Assembly: GCF_014282005.1 (NCBI RefSeq)
Contig: NZ_JACFTD010000012.1
Location: forward strand, 23,908 to 87,907
Origin: Sporosarcina sp. BP05
GTDB taxonomy: Bacteria > Bacillota > Bacilli > Bacillales_A > Planococcaceae
Direction: 5' to 3'
DNA: 64,000 bases
Below are positions 1 to 8,056 of the stretch, piece by piece. The notes beneath the pieces are model-generated. The model saw only the letters and a program-made list of their open reading frames with translations. It made no database searches and was not told where the DNA came from. The position numbers and the translations under genes are program-made. The stretch's first letter is position 1. The number at the start of each line of letters is the position of its first letter.

Positions 1-129
1 AATTTGTGGGGCTTGTGCAAGTGGCGCAAGGGCTTTCAGCATTTCCAGACGGGATTTCGTCATCGTAGCCGAAACACCCAACTTCGCCAAGTTGGAGATG
101 ATCGTTTTCAAATCAACTTCTTTAGCCAT
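1..129 (-). CDS. Partial CDS of unknown function (N-terminal 43 residues)
   Basis: The reading frame starts at an ATG at 129 on the minus strand, preceded by GAGGTGG with good spacing, and runs off the left edge of the window. The visible protein begins MAKEVDLKTIISNLAKLGVS and continues with a Lys/Leu/Ala-rich amphipathic stretch ending ...LAPLAQAPQ. It has no signal peptide or membrane segment. I do not recognise the family. The strong ribosome binding site and unbroken frame are the reasons to call it real. Confidence 0.6.
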   Translation of the reverse strand, partial: MAKEVDLKTIISNLAKLGVSATMTKSRLEMLKALAPLAQAPQI

Positions 130-204
130 CGTTTCCACCTCGACCTTTCTATTAGTTCTAGACGAATACGCATCAGTAAAGTTTCGTTCCACGGATAAAG
201 TTAA

Positions 205-340
205 TCTTCAATCAGAGGGGGAGTCTTTATCCCCCACTGATTGTTAGTTTAACCATTCGGGCTTTTACGGGCAGTTGATCCCCCACTTTTTCTTCTCGTG
301 TCCTTAAAGAATTGAAGTGGGGGTCTTACTGCCCGTTAAT
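205..340. repeat. Two adjacent strong hairpins (palindromic element)
   Basis: Hairpin A (209-243) pairs CAATCAG-AGGGGG with CCCCCA-CTGATTG. Hairpin B (267-336) pairs ACGGGCAGT and CCCCCACTT with AAGTGGGGG and ACTGCCCGT around a 27-nt loop. Neither is followed by a clear T-run, so this looks like a palindromic repeat element rather than a simple terminator. The flanking gene at 129 reads away from it. Confidence 0.55.
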
Positions 341-722
341 GCGGGATAAATGTTGTTCTATTTTGCTCATACTACAATCATACCACTCCTGTCCACTTTT
401 TAATCTTTCATTATTGTTACAGTTGTTAACTTTTTGTAAATGTTTCATACATCAGTAGAGGTAATTTGATAAAAAATCTATTTTGGGGTGAGTTTTTGGG
501 AAGAATGTCGATCTTTTTTGGTGGTGTTGTTTACTTTAGGGAGATTGTTGTTTTCTTTCCGCTTGTAGTTGTCTACTTCGAGCAATACGTCGTGAACTCG
601 TAGTAGCGTCGTTTACTTTGTGCGATACGTTGTGAACTTACCACCTCCCCCCTTTTCATTGTCTGATTAGCACGCGGGGGGGTAGAATGAGTATATTGAT
701 TTAGTCGAAAGTGGGTTTGAAT
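341..722. other. Intergenic region with an imperfect tandem duplication
   Basis: No supported gene. It contains two imperfect copies of a ~35-bp unit at 565-599 and 602-638, sharing TACTT, GTG/GAG, ATACGT and GTGAACT. It presumably holds the promoter of the MFS gene at 723, but I cannot pick a convincing -35/-10 pair. Confidence 0.4.
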
Positions 723-1898
723 ATGAAAAGAGCAATCCTTCTACTTATGTCCGTACAATTTTTCGTTTATCTTGGATTCGGTATCATAATTCCGATTCTT
801 CCTGAAGTTATCTTGCAGCAAGGATTATCCGAGGTGCATGTTGGTGGATTGTTGACTGTTTATGCACTTGCATCCTTCTTTACTGCGCCGCTGTGGGGGG
901 CTTTGTCAGACCGAACCGGAAGAAAAAAACTCATTTTAATAGGACTTATTGGTTTCAGTCTTAGTTTCTTCCTATTTGCTTTGTTCATCGAGAACTTACC
1001 GCTCTTATATGCGTCACGCGTTGTGGGGGGAGTATTCTCCGGTGCACTATATACCGCCGTTACTGGATTCGTTGCAGATATGACGGATGAAGAAAACCGC
1101 AATAAATATATGGGACTGCTTGGTATGTCGATTGGACTTGGTTTTATTTTCGGACCAGCAATCGGCGGTGTACTTGGTAATGTCAGTCTTCAATTACCAT
1201 TCATTGCTTCTGGTACTTTAACAGTACTTCTTATGATTTATGCGGGAATTATTTTGAAAGAACCGGAGCGACGGGGTGAGGCGAATAAACGTGCACTCCT
1301 TCCAAAAGGCGGAGCTATGCTTTGGCAATATCGTATTCGCTATCTATTTCTATTCTCGTTCATGGTGACATTTCTTCTTGCTGGGCTTGAATCGACGTTC
1401 CAGCTGTTCCAAATCTCAAAAATTGAGATCACACCACTTCAGCTCGGTTACTTGTTTATGGCTAGTGGCTTTGTCGATGCTGCGATTCAAGGCGGTGTCG
1501 TCCGTCGTGTGAAAAATGGAACGGAAACGAAATGGATTATCGGGGCACAGATTGTTACAGCACTCGGACTTTTCCTTATTCCATTTTCATCAAGTCTCTT
1601 CTGGGCTGGCTTTTCGTTAAGCGTCTTCACTGCTGGTAATGCACTTTCACGAACAGTACTCGTTTCATTAACAACAAAAGAATCTGGTGGAAAATACGGT
1701 ACGGCTGCCGGAATGACGTATTCCATGGACAATATGGGACGCATTATCGGTCCACTATTATTCACTTGGATTTTCACGCAAGAAGCCGGCAATATGTATT
1801 TCATTTCCGCGATTCTTGCAGTTCTATCCATTGCGCTAATCTTTGCGTTTAGGAAGTCTGCTAAATCGTTGCGAACTTTGGAGGCTGCTGCTGAATAA
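723..1898 (+). CDS. MFS drug-efflux-type transporter (DHA1-like)
   Basis: A 391-residue, 12-helix major facilitator protein in the membrane. The loop 2-3 signature is clear (GALSDRTGRKKL), and helix 5 carries the exporter-type motif GPAIGGVLG, which is known from DHA1 drug:H+ antiporters. Substrate cannot be read from sequence; multidrug or small-molecule export is the family expectation. I chose the ATG at 723 because AAAGTGG sits just upstream; an in-frame GTG at 711 lies inside that signal. The gene is monocistronic, facing a convergent MFS gene and sharing a bidirectional terminator with it. Confidence 0.85.
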   Translation: MKRAILLLMSVQFFVYLGFGIIIPILPEVILQQGLSEVHVGGLLTVYALASFFTAPLWGALSDRTGRKKLILIGLIGFSLSFFLFALFIENLPLLYASRVVGGVFSGALYTAVTGFVADMTDEENRNKYMGLLGMSIGLGFIFGPAIGGVLGNVSLQLPFIASGTLTVLLMIYAGIILKEPERRGEANKRALLPKGGAMLWQYRIRYLFLFSFMVTFLLAGLESTFQLFQISKIEITPLQLGYLFMASGFVDAAIQGGVVRRVKNGTETKWIIGAQIVTALGLFLIPFSSSLFWAGFSLSVFTAGNALSRTVLVSLTTKESGGKYGTAAGMTYSMDNMGRIIGPLLFTWIFTQEAGNMYFISAILAVLSIALIFAFRKSAKSLRTLEAAAE

Positions 1899-1912
1899 CT
1901 AGCAAGAACATA

Positions 1913-1950
1913 AAAGGCAACCTCTCTAAAGTTGATGAGAGGTTGCCTTT
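1913..1950. terminator. Bidirectional rho-independent terminator
   Basis: A perfect 14-bp stem, AAAGGCAACCTCTC / GAGAGGTTGCCTTT, with a 10-nt loop lies between two convergent MFS genes and has A/T runs on both sides. Confidence 0.85.
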
Positions 1951-1981
1951 ACTATTTCACCTCAAGAAACGATGCAAATAA

Positions 1982-3280
1982 TTATTCTGAAACAACCTCT
2001 GACTTCATCACTTTTAATTCCCCTAATTCCGGATGCGCTTTTCGCACGACAGATGGTCTTGCCAGGTATAAAACCGCGCCAATCAACAATAGACTTGAAC
2101 CGATAAGAATCCACTCCGCTGGGAATATATCGTATAAGAATCCGTAGATAACTACTCCAAGCGGCATAAGTGCCATTGCCATCGTCTCGAGTATCGCAAA
2201 AACACGACCTTTATAATCATCATCAATCATTTTCTGCATCATTACTTGCATTGGTGTATTAACTATGATCATTGTTGCTCCAAAGCTAAACATGATGAAC
2301 ACGTATAAGCCAAACATAAAGCCATATTGCATAGGTATTAAAAGTGGCAGCGCAACGCTTCCCATAATGACACCCATTCCAAGAATGCCTCGCTTTGACA
2401 CGAGCAGTGGATACTTTACTTCTTTTCGCATCGATAAATAGATGGATAACAGCAGCATTCCCACCGCGAATGCACCTTCTGTTAATCCAAAATGCGTAGA
2501 AACCATCTTCATTTTTTCAATAAGTATGAAGGAATAACCAACTAGGAATGCACCAAATAGGAAGTTGATGAACAAGGCAATCCAGATGAGCGTAATGAGA
2601 ATCGGTTGTAGTTTTAAATAGGCTAACCCGGCTTTCATACTTTGTAACATCGATTCCTTCGGTTCCCCGACTATTACTTCTTTACGTTTCGCAAATAACT
2701 TGAAATTCATCGTTGATTCAAGGAAGACACCAATAATTGAAGCAATCATATACATTATGAGAAACACTGGCATCGAGACTGTTCCGTACAATAAACCACC
2801 TACCGCGGGGCTTCCGATTGACGCAAATGAAATAGACATCTGATTCAAAGACATCGCCTTTTGAATCCGTCCGTCATCAACGAGTCCCGTAATAGAAGAA
2901 CTGAACGTCACGCTCGAAAATGTTGATGTAATTGATAAAACAACTGTTGTCGTATAGATTGCAACTAGGGATAAACCTGAAGTCAGACTGACGAGCAAGA
3001 GCCCCCCTATCGCAAAAGTAGAAGCGATTTGTGCTGTAATAACGATTGTCTTTCTTGAATACTTATCTGCCGCATAGCCCGCGAAAGGCGCAATAAGCGT
3101 CCTTGGTAACAGGCTACATATGAGGTTCATCGCAAAACTTGTCGCGGATCCAGTCACTTGTAAAATGTAAAAACTAATTGCAAAAGCGTACACTTGTGAG
3201 CCGAATGAAGAAATAAGCTTGCTGATGGTGAATGTCCATAAGTGATATGTTGCTTTTTTAAGCTTTAAAACCTCTTCCAC
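1982..3280 (-). CDS. MFS transporter (DHA3/macrolide-efflux-like), divergent from an XRE-TPR regulator
   Basis: A 432-residue 12-helix membrane protein. It opens with TYHLWTFTISKLISSFGSQ and carries the loop motif AGYAADKYSRKT, a pattern typical of the DHA3 (MefA-like) branch of MFS exporters. The start is most likely the GTG at 3280, which has GGGGTG 5 nt upstream; an ATG at 3313 would overlap the palindrome at 3301-3319. A plausible sigma-A promoter reads on this strand: TTGTAA, 17-nt spacer, TATTAT (about 3348 to 3321). The palindrome just downstream of the -10 implies repression by the neighbouring regulator. Substrate unknown. Confidence 0.85.
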   Translation of the reverse strand: MEEVLKLKKATYHLWTFTISKLISSFGSQVYAFAISFYILQVTGSATSFAMNLICSLLPRTLIAPFAGYAADKYSRKTIVITAQIASTFAIGGLLLVSLTSGLSLVAIYTTTVVLSITSTFSSVTFSSSITGLVDDGRIQKAMSLNQMSISFASIGSPAVGGLLYGTVSMPVFLIMYMIASIIGVFLESTMNFKLFAKRKEVIVGEPKESMLQSMKAGLAYLKLQPILITLIWIALFINFLFGAFLVGYSFILIEKMKMVSTHFGLTEGAFAVGMLLLSIYLSMRKEVKYPLLVSKRGILGMGVIMGSVALPLLIPMQYGFMFGLYVFIMFSFGATMIIVNTPMQVMMQKMIDDDYKGRVFAILETMAMALMPLGVVIYGFLYDIFPAEWILIGSSLLLIGAVLYLARPSVVRKAHPELGELKVMKSEVVSE

Positions 3281-3300
3281 GCAAACACCCCGTCCTGTAA

Positions 3301-3319
3301 TGTTTAATTTCATTAAACA
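3301..3319. promoter_or_regulatory. Palindromic operator 1 (TGTTTAAT-N3-ATTAAACA)
   Basis: An 8-3-8 perfect inverted repeat located at the expected transcription start of the MFS gene. It shares the core GTTTAAT-N3-ATTAAAC with operator 2, 54 bp away. Binding by the adjacent XRE-TPR regulator is an inference from position and symmetry. Confidence 0.65.
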
Positions 3320-3352
3320 AATAATAACACTTTCCCCCTTCCATTACAAGCG

Positions 3353-3375
3353 AAAGTTTAATATAATTAAACTTT
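3353..3375. promoter_or_regulatory. Palindromic operator 2 overlapping the regulator's -10
   Basis: A perfect inverted repeat with 10-bp arms AAAGTTTAAT / ATTAAACTTT around ATA. The centre contains TATAAT (3362-3367), the likely -10 of the regulator gene, so occupancy should block its own transcription. Same core as operator 1. Confidence 0.7.
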
Positions 3376-3385
3376 ATTAAAAATC

Positions 3386-4624
3386 ATGGAGGTGTGCCAC
3401 ATCGAAACGTTAGGTGAGCGAATACGTAAATTACGAAAACAACAGAAACTGACGTTAGAAACGTTAGCAGGTAATGAGCTAACGAAAGGCATGCTGAGCC
3501 TCATCGAGAACAATAAGGCCAATCCTTCGATGGAAAGCCTATCTTATATAGCGGAAAGACTTGGTGTGGAAGTGGTGGAGTTACTGGAAGAAGTGAGTAC
3601 ACAGGAATTAAGGGAAGTGTTGGACCAGGCCGAAAAACTGTATCATACCAAATTCGACGAAGTAACGGATGAATACGAACAGCTCATTGCCTTAGTTGAA
3701 CCGTATGTTCCCAAGCTGTCGCAAGGCTATGAAGCGGCGCGTTTACTAGAAATGTACAGTCGTAGCCTATTTCGCGTAAAAAAAGAAGGTTGGCAAACCA
3801 ATTCTGACAAGGCAGCCAGTATCTACGAAGAGATGAATATTATTCCACGCCGCGTCGACATCGGGATTTTTCGAGCGATGGTTAAATTTACAGCACATGA
3901 TTATGCCGGTTCGCTAAAAATTATGCTACAGGAGCGTTCTGAAATCGAAATGAATCACGCATTCATTGATCCGATGACAAGAATCGACCTTGACTACCAT
4001 GAAGCAATTCTTCATTATGCCGTGGGGGATACGGAATCGGCGAAACGGGTCATGGAAAGCGCTATCGAATTTTCCAAGGTACAGCGGGTTTTTTATAATA
4101 TCGATAGCCTATATCGACTCGCCGCTATCCATGCGATGATGTCATTTGACGAAGAGAAGACATGGTTTTATTCAAAAAAACTCGAGCTGTACGGCCAATT
4201 TGCTGAGGATGAAGAAGCTTTCTTCTTTACAAAGTTTCTGAAAGTCCATCATCTGAATTCCTACAAGCATGCTTACGGTGAAGCTTTGCGTTTCCTAAAA
4301 CCTTATATCAAAGAGCATGAAAAGGCCAAGGGTCACAGTCCATATCTTTGTTTGGAAAAAGGCAAAGCCCTTCATGGATTACAACGATACGATCAAGCTC
4401 TCGACTCCCTTGAAAAAGTAGTGATTGCAAACTATATTCACCACCCACTTGATCTGTCCATTTTCTATGAAGCTGATGCGTATATCGCTCGTTGCCACTT
4501 AGAATTAGGGAATAAAGAAGAGGCTATACGTTATGCTGAAAAAGCATTAGCCAATATTTCTGTTATGCCACATACCCCTTATAAAGATTTCATTACGGAA
4601 ACATATAAAATGATTACAAAATAA
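3386..4624 (+). CDS. XRE-family HTH regulator with C-terminal TPR domain (RRNPP-like)
   Basis: About 412 residues. The N-terminal 70 form an XRE helix-turn-helix (ERIRKLRKQQKLTLETLAG ... SLIENNKANPSMESL). The remainder is all-helical with TPR-like repeats, the architecture of PlcR/NprR-type regulators that can sense peptides. No pheromone gene is visible next to it. It is divergent from the MFS gene, with two identical-core palindromes between them, so it probably controls that exporter and itself. Start problem: the ATG at 3386 has no ribosome binding site, whereas GGAGGTG (3388-3394) lies inside codons 1-3 and is perfectly spaced for the in-frame ATC at 3401. Initiating there would give a protein starting (M)ETLGERIRKLR. 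Confidence 0.85.
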   Translation: MEVCHIETLGERIRKLRKQQKLTLETLAGNELTKGMLSLIENNKANPSMESLSYIAERLGVEVVELLEEVSTQELREVLDQAEKLYHTKFDEVTDEYEQLIALVEPYVPKLSQGYEAARLLEMYSRSLFRVKKEGWQTNSDKAASIYEEMNIIPRRVDIGIFRAMVKFTAHDYAGSLKIMLQERSEIEMNHAFIDPMTRIDLDYHEAILHYAVGDTESAKRVMESAIEFSKVQRVFYNIDSLYRLAAIHAMMSFDEEKTWFYSKKLELYGQFAEDEEAFFFTKFLKVHHLNSYKHAYGEALRFLKPYIKEHEKAKGHSPYLCLEKGKALHGLQRYDQALDSLEKVVIANYIHHPLDLSIFYEADAYIARCHLELGNKEEAIRYAEKALANISVMPHTPYKDFITETYKMITK

Positions 4625-4668
4625 AAATACCGCAGAAGACTGAGACGTCTTCCACGGTATTTTTTTAA
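4624..4668 (+). terminator. Rho-independent terminator of the XRE-TPR gene
   Basis: Stem AATACCG-CA-GAAGAC / GTCTTC-CA-CGGTATT followed by TTTTT. Confidence 0.8.
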
Positions 4669-4750
4669 TTATATGATTGGTCGTAGCGAAATATGATCGG
4701 TCAAGCAAGCTATATAATCGTTCCATCACATTTTATGGTCGCTCGACGAC

Positions 4751-6142
4751 TTATACTTCTGCCGTCTGTTTATCAAGAGGAGCATTGTACATATCTTTAT
4801 CCAGTTCACCTGTCACACGTGCAGTTGTTACGCCTGCCGTCATCGAACCGCTAACATTCAATGCTGTACGACCCATGTCAATAAGCGGTTCTACTGAAAT
4901 TAGAAGTCCTGCTAATACAACCGGCAAGTTAAGTGCGGATAGAACAAGGATGGCAGCGAATGTTGCTCCTCCACCAACTCCAGCAACTCCGAATGAGCTG
5001 ATTGCCACAATAGCAATCAATGTAATAAGGAATGTTGGCTCAAGTGGGTTCTGCCCTACTGAAGGTGCAATCATCACTGCAAGCATCGCAGGGTAGATTC
5101 CAGCGCAACCATTTTGACCGATTGATAAGCCGAATGAGCCTGCAAAGTTGGCAATACCATCAGGCACACCGAGACGATTCGTCTGTGTATCGATGTTAAG
5201 CGGAAGTGTTCCTGCACTTGAACGTGATGAGAAGGCGAACAGTAAAGCTTCCCCTGCTTTTTTCACGTAAGTTATTGGGTTTAATCCCGACAGCGTAATA
5301 ATGATTAAATGAATACCGAACATGACCAAGATAGCTACATAGGAAGCAAGTACGAACTTACCTAAACTATAGATAGCGGCAAAGTCAGACGTCGCTACGG
5401 TGGTAGCAATAATCGCTAAAATACCGTATGGAGTCAAGCGCAAGACAATCTTTACAACTCCCATGATTAAAGAATAAATCGCATCGATTCCTTTTTTCAC
5501 TGTAGCTGCATTTTTTTCATCTTTTCTCGTAAGTGTCAAATAGGCAAATCCAAGAAATGCAGCAAAGATAACTACACCAATTGTTGATGTTGGACGTGCG
5601 CCGGTGAAATCAAGGAACGGGTTCGCAGGTAACAAGTCAATCAGCTGATCCGGTAACGTACGGTCTGCAATTCCTGCCGAACGTTCTTCTATGGAAGCGC
5701 CACGTGCAAGTTCAGCTTCGCCTTGCACAATTTCAGATGCATCAAGACCGAAGAGAAGTGTAACAGAAATCCCGATAACTGCAGCGATTGCTGTTGTTCC
5801 GATAAGGAGACCTAATATCAATCCGGCCATCTTACCAAAGTTCTTGCCAATCGTTATTTTCGTGAATGCCCCAAGGATTGAAATGAAAACGAGTGGCATA
5901 ACTATCATTTGAAGTAATTTTACATAACCTGTTCCTATTAAGTTAAACCACGGAATAGATTCCTTCAACACTGCCGAATCCGTACCATATGCAAAGTGTA
6001 AAATAAGTCCGTATGCAATCCCAAGCCCCAGCCCGGTAAATACACGTTTTGAAAACGAAACCTTTTTGCGATGCATAGTATATAGTATACCGACGAGCAA
6101 GAGCAACCCGGCAATGTTCAGAATAAGTAATAATGTATTCAC
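4751..6142 (-). CDS. tcyP: L-cystine symporter (cation:dicarboxylate symporter family)
   Basis: 463 residues, the length of Bacillus subtilis TcyP, which imports L-cystine with cations. Family marks are visible: MQMIVMPLVF-type helix (LLQMIVMPLVFISIL), the serine-rich re-entrant loop AFSSRSSAGTLP, and the C-terminal FGVAGVGGGATFAAILVL hairpin. The start is a GTG at 6142, with AGGAGG 8 nt upstream. Single gene; a sulfur-responsive control such as CymR is likely by analogy, but I see no clear operator. Confidence 0.88.
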   Translation of the reverse strand: MNTLLLILNIAGLLLLVGILYTMHRKKVSFSKRVFTGLGLGIAYGLILHFAYGTDSAVLKESIPWFNLIGTGYVKLLQMIVMPLVFISILGAFTKITIGKNFGKMAGLILGLLIGTTAIAAVIGISVTLLFGLDASEIVQGEAELARGASIEERSAGIADRTLPDQLIDLLPANPFLDFTGARPTSTIGVVIFAAFLGFAYLTLTRKDEKNAATVKKGIDAIYSLIMGVVKIVLRLTPYGILAIIATTVATSDFAAIYSLGKFVLASYVAILVMFGIHLIIITLSGLNPITYVKKAGEALLFAFSSRSSAGTLPLNIDTQTNRLGVPDGIANFAGSFGLSIGQNGCAGIYPAMLAVMIAPSVGQNPLEPTFLITLIAIVAISSFGVAGVGGGATFAAILVLSALNLPVVLAGLLISVEPLIDMGRTALNVSGSMTAGVTTARVTGELDKDMYNAPLDKQTAEV

Positions 6143-6309
6143 TTTTTTTCCTCCTACGTTTTTAGATAAGTGTATAGCTTTAATTACACTTTAAACCATC
6201 AATGTCTATCAGTCAAGTAGGTTTTATCTTAACTACCACTGTTACCTTCTTTTTTCTAAGTCTTCCGTTATACTAGTAAGATAAGCATTATATGTAAAGG
6301 AGGCCGCTT

Positions 6310-7761
6310 ATGACTCAACTAATCAGTATTTCGGTGACGGCAGTTTTTATCTTAAATATATTTCTTGCGATCGCCCTTATCTTTCTTGAAAGAAGAGATC
6401 CCACCTCGACTTGGGCATGGCTCCTCGTCATATTTTTCATCCCATTTTTCGGTTTCTTCATTTATCTTTTACTCGGCAGACAATTGAGAGAAAAACATCT
6501 TTTCAGGTGGGAAGGACGCAGTAAAATTGGTATCGATCAATTGATTGATTATCAAATTGAAGCAATAGAAGAAGATACCCTCGAATTCAGGCTAGATGAT
6601 ACAGCCCACTACAAGGACATGATTTACCTTCACCTCAGGAATAACCACGCTGTCTTGACGCAAGACAATGATGTTCAGGTTTTCAACGATGGCGCAGCTA
6701 AATTTGACGCACTTATTCATGACCTTGAGCAAGCAAAAGATCATATACATTTTCAGACTTACATTTTCAAATTGGACACCCTTGGAACTAGGATACTAAA
6801 TGTATTAATCCAAAAAGCGAAGCAAGGCGTTAAAGTACGTTTGTTATTCGATGATATTGGTTCACGAGGACTTCGCAAAAGGCATTTAAAAGAACTAATC
6901 GCTAATGGAGGGGATGTTGAAGCATTTTTTCCAGCTACCATGCCACTCATCAATCCCCGTATGAATTTCCGGAATCACCGGAAGATCGTTGTTATCGACG
7001 GTCGGATTGGTTATGTCGGCGGTTTCAATGTCGGCGATGAATATTTAGGACTGAACAAGAAGTTTGGCTATTGGCGCGATACACATCTGCGGATTGAAGG
7101 TAGTGCAGTGCACCCACTGCAGACAAGGTTTATATTGGACTGGAACCAGGCATCTGAAAAAAATGATATCGAATATGCAGAACGCTATTTTCCAGCTATC
7201 CCACGAAAAGGTTCGGTAGGTATGCAAATCGTTTCAAGTGGACCCGACTCTGAATGGGAACAGATTAAAGATGGTTATTTGAAAATGATTTTCATTGCGA
7301 AAAAGTATATTTATATTCAAACGCCTTATTTTATCCCCGACGTTAGTTTCCTGGACGCTCTGCGCATCGCCTGCCTTTCAGGGGTCGATGTACGAATAAT
7401 GATTCCAAACAAGCCTGACCACATGTTTGTTTACTGGGCAACGTACTCGAATGTTGGTAAATTGTTAAAGGCAGGTGCCAAGGTTTATATTTATGAAAAC
7501 GGCTTCTTGCATACAAAGCAAATTGTTGTCGATGATGAACTGTCAACTGTCGGAACTGCCAATATCGATGTGCGCAGCTTCAAATTAAATTTCGAAGTCA
7601 ATGCCTTCATTTATGACCGTGAAAAATCACACGAATTAAAGGAACTGTTCGAACATGATATGCAATTATCGACCGAATTAACCTATGAAATGTACTTGGC
7701 ACGTTCACAAACCATTAAAATAAAAGAATCGATTTCACGATTGCTTTCGCCGATATTATGA
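6310..7761 (+). CDS. cls: Cardiolipin synthase
   Basis: 483 residues. Two N-terminal membrane helices are followed by two phospholipase-D catalytic motifs: HRKIVVID near residue 223 with downstream GYVGGFN, and HTKQIVVDD near residue 400 with VGTANID. It joins two phosphatidylglycerol molecules into cardiolipin plus glycerol at the membrane. AAAGGAGG precedes the ATG. Length and motif spacing match Bacillus ClsA (YwnE). Confidence 0.93.
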   Translation: MTQLISISVTAVFILNIFLAIALIFLERRDPTSTWAWLLVIFFIPFFGFFIYLLLGRQLREKHLFRWEGRSKIGIDQLIDYQIEAIEEDTLEFRLDDTAHYKDMIYLHLRNNHAVLTQDNDVQVFNDGAAKFDALIHDLEQAKDHIHFQTYIFKLDTLGTRILNVLIQKAKQGVKVRLLFDDIGSRGLRKRHLKELIANGGDVEAFFPATMPLINPRMNFRNHRKIVVIDGRIGYVGGFNVGDEYLGLNKKFGYWRDTHLRIEGSAVHPLQTRFILDWNQASEKNDIEYAERYFPAIPRKGSVGMQIVSSGPDSEWEQIKDGYLKMIFIAKKYIYIQTPYFIPDVSFLDALRIACLSGVDVRIMIPNKPDHMFVYWATYSNVGKLLKAGAKVYIYENGFLHTKQIVVDDELSTVGTANIDVRSFKLNFEVNAFIYDREKSHELKELFEHDMQLSTELTYEMYLARSQTIKIKESISRLLSPIL

Positions 7762-7765
7762 AAAA

Positions 7766-7987
7766 CTAAAGCGCAAGCGCCTGTTACAAATGAATGCAGT
7801 CTAAATTCGCGACGTCGTGTCGCAACAAGGAGGGATGAAGTTCAATCCCTCCCCACTGCTTGACCTGCATCCTGAAGGCCCGAGTGGCGTTCTTTGCCAC
7901 ACAGCCGGACCGACCAATTAAGGACCACAGCCAAAGTACGCCGCATCCCGCGGGCCTCCAAGCCTTTAGGCGCTGGAATCTTGATGT
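7766..7987. repeat. GC-rich dispersed repeat, copy 1
   Basis: Begins AAAGCGCAAGCGCCTG just after cls and ends at CTTTAGGCGCTGG. It shares modules with copies at 13.3, 17.7, 29.4, 31.5, 40.8, 53.7 and 63.9 kb. It includes a short hairpin (GGAGGGA...TCCCTCC). No coding potential. Confidence 0.7.
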
Positions 7988-7991
7988 AAAC

Positions 7992-8027
7992 AAAAGGGAC
8001 ACACCGCTAATACGGTATGTCCCTTTT
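7992..8027. terminator. Bidirectional terminator between cls and the M15 peptidase gene
   Basis: Stem AAAAGGGACA-CA-CCG / CGG-TA-TGTCCCTTTT with T/A runs on both sides. Confidence 0.75.
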
Positions 8028-8056
8028 GTTTATGGAAATTCAAGTCGTCTATACGT

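Noticed and set aside
4625..4750. Pheromone peptide gene for the XRE-TPR regulator
   Set aside because: The regulator ends in a terminator and no short secreted-peptide ORF with a ribosome binding site is present on either side.
6143..6309. Riboswitch or T-box upstream of tcyP
   Set aside because: No stem order, conserved core or terminator typical of S-box or T-box leaders could be found.
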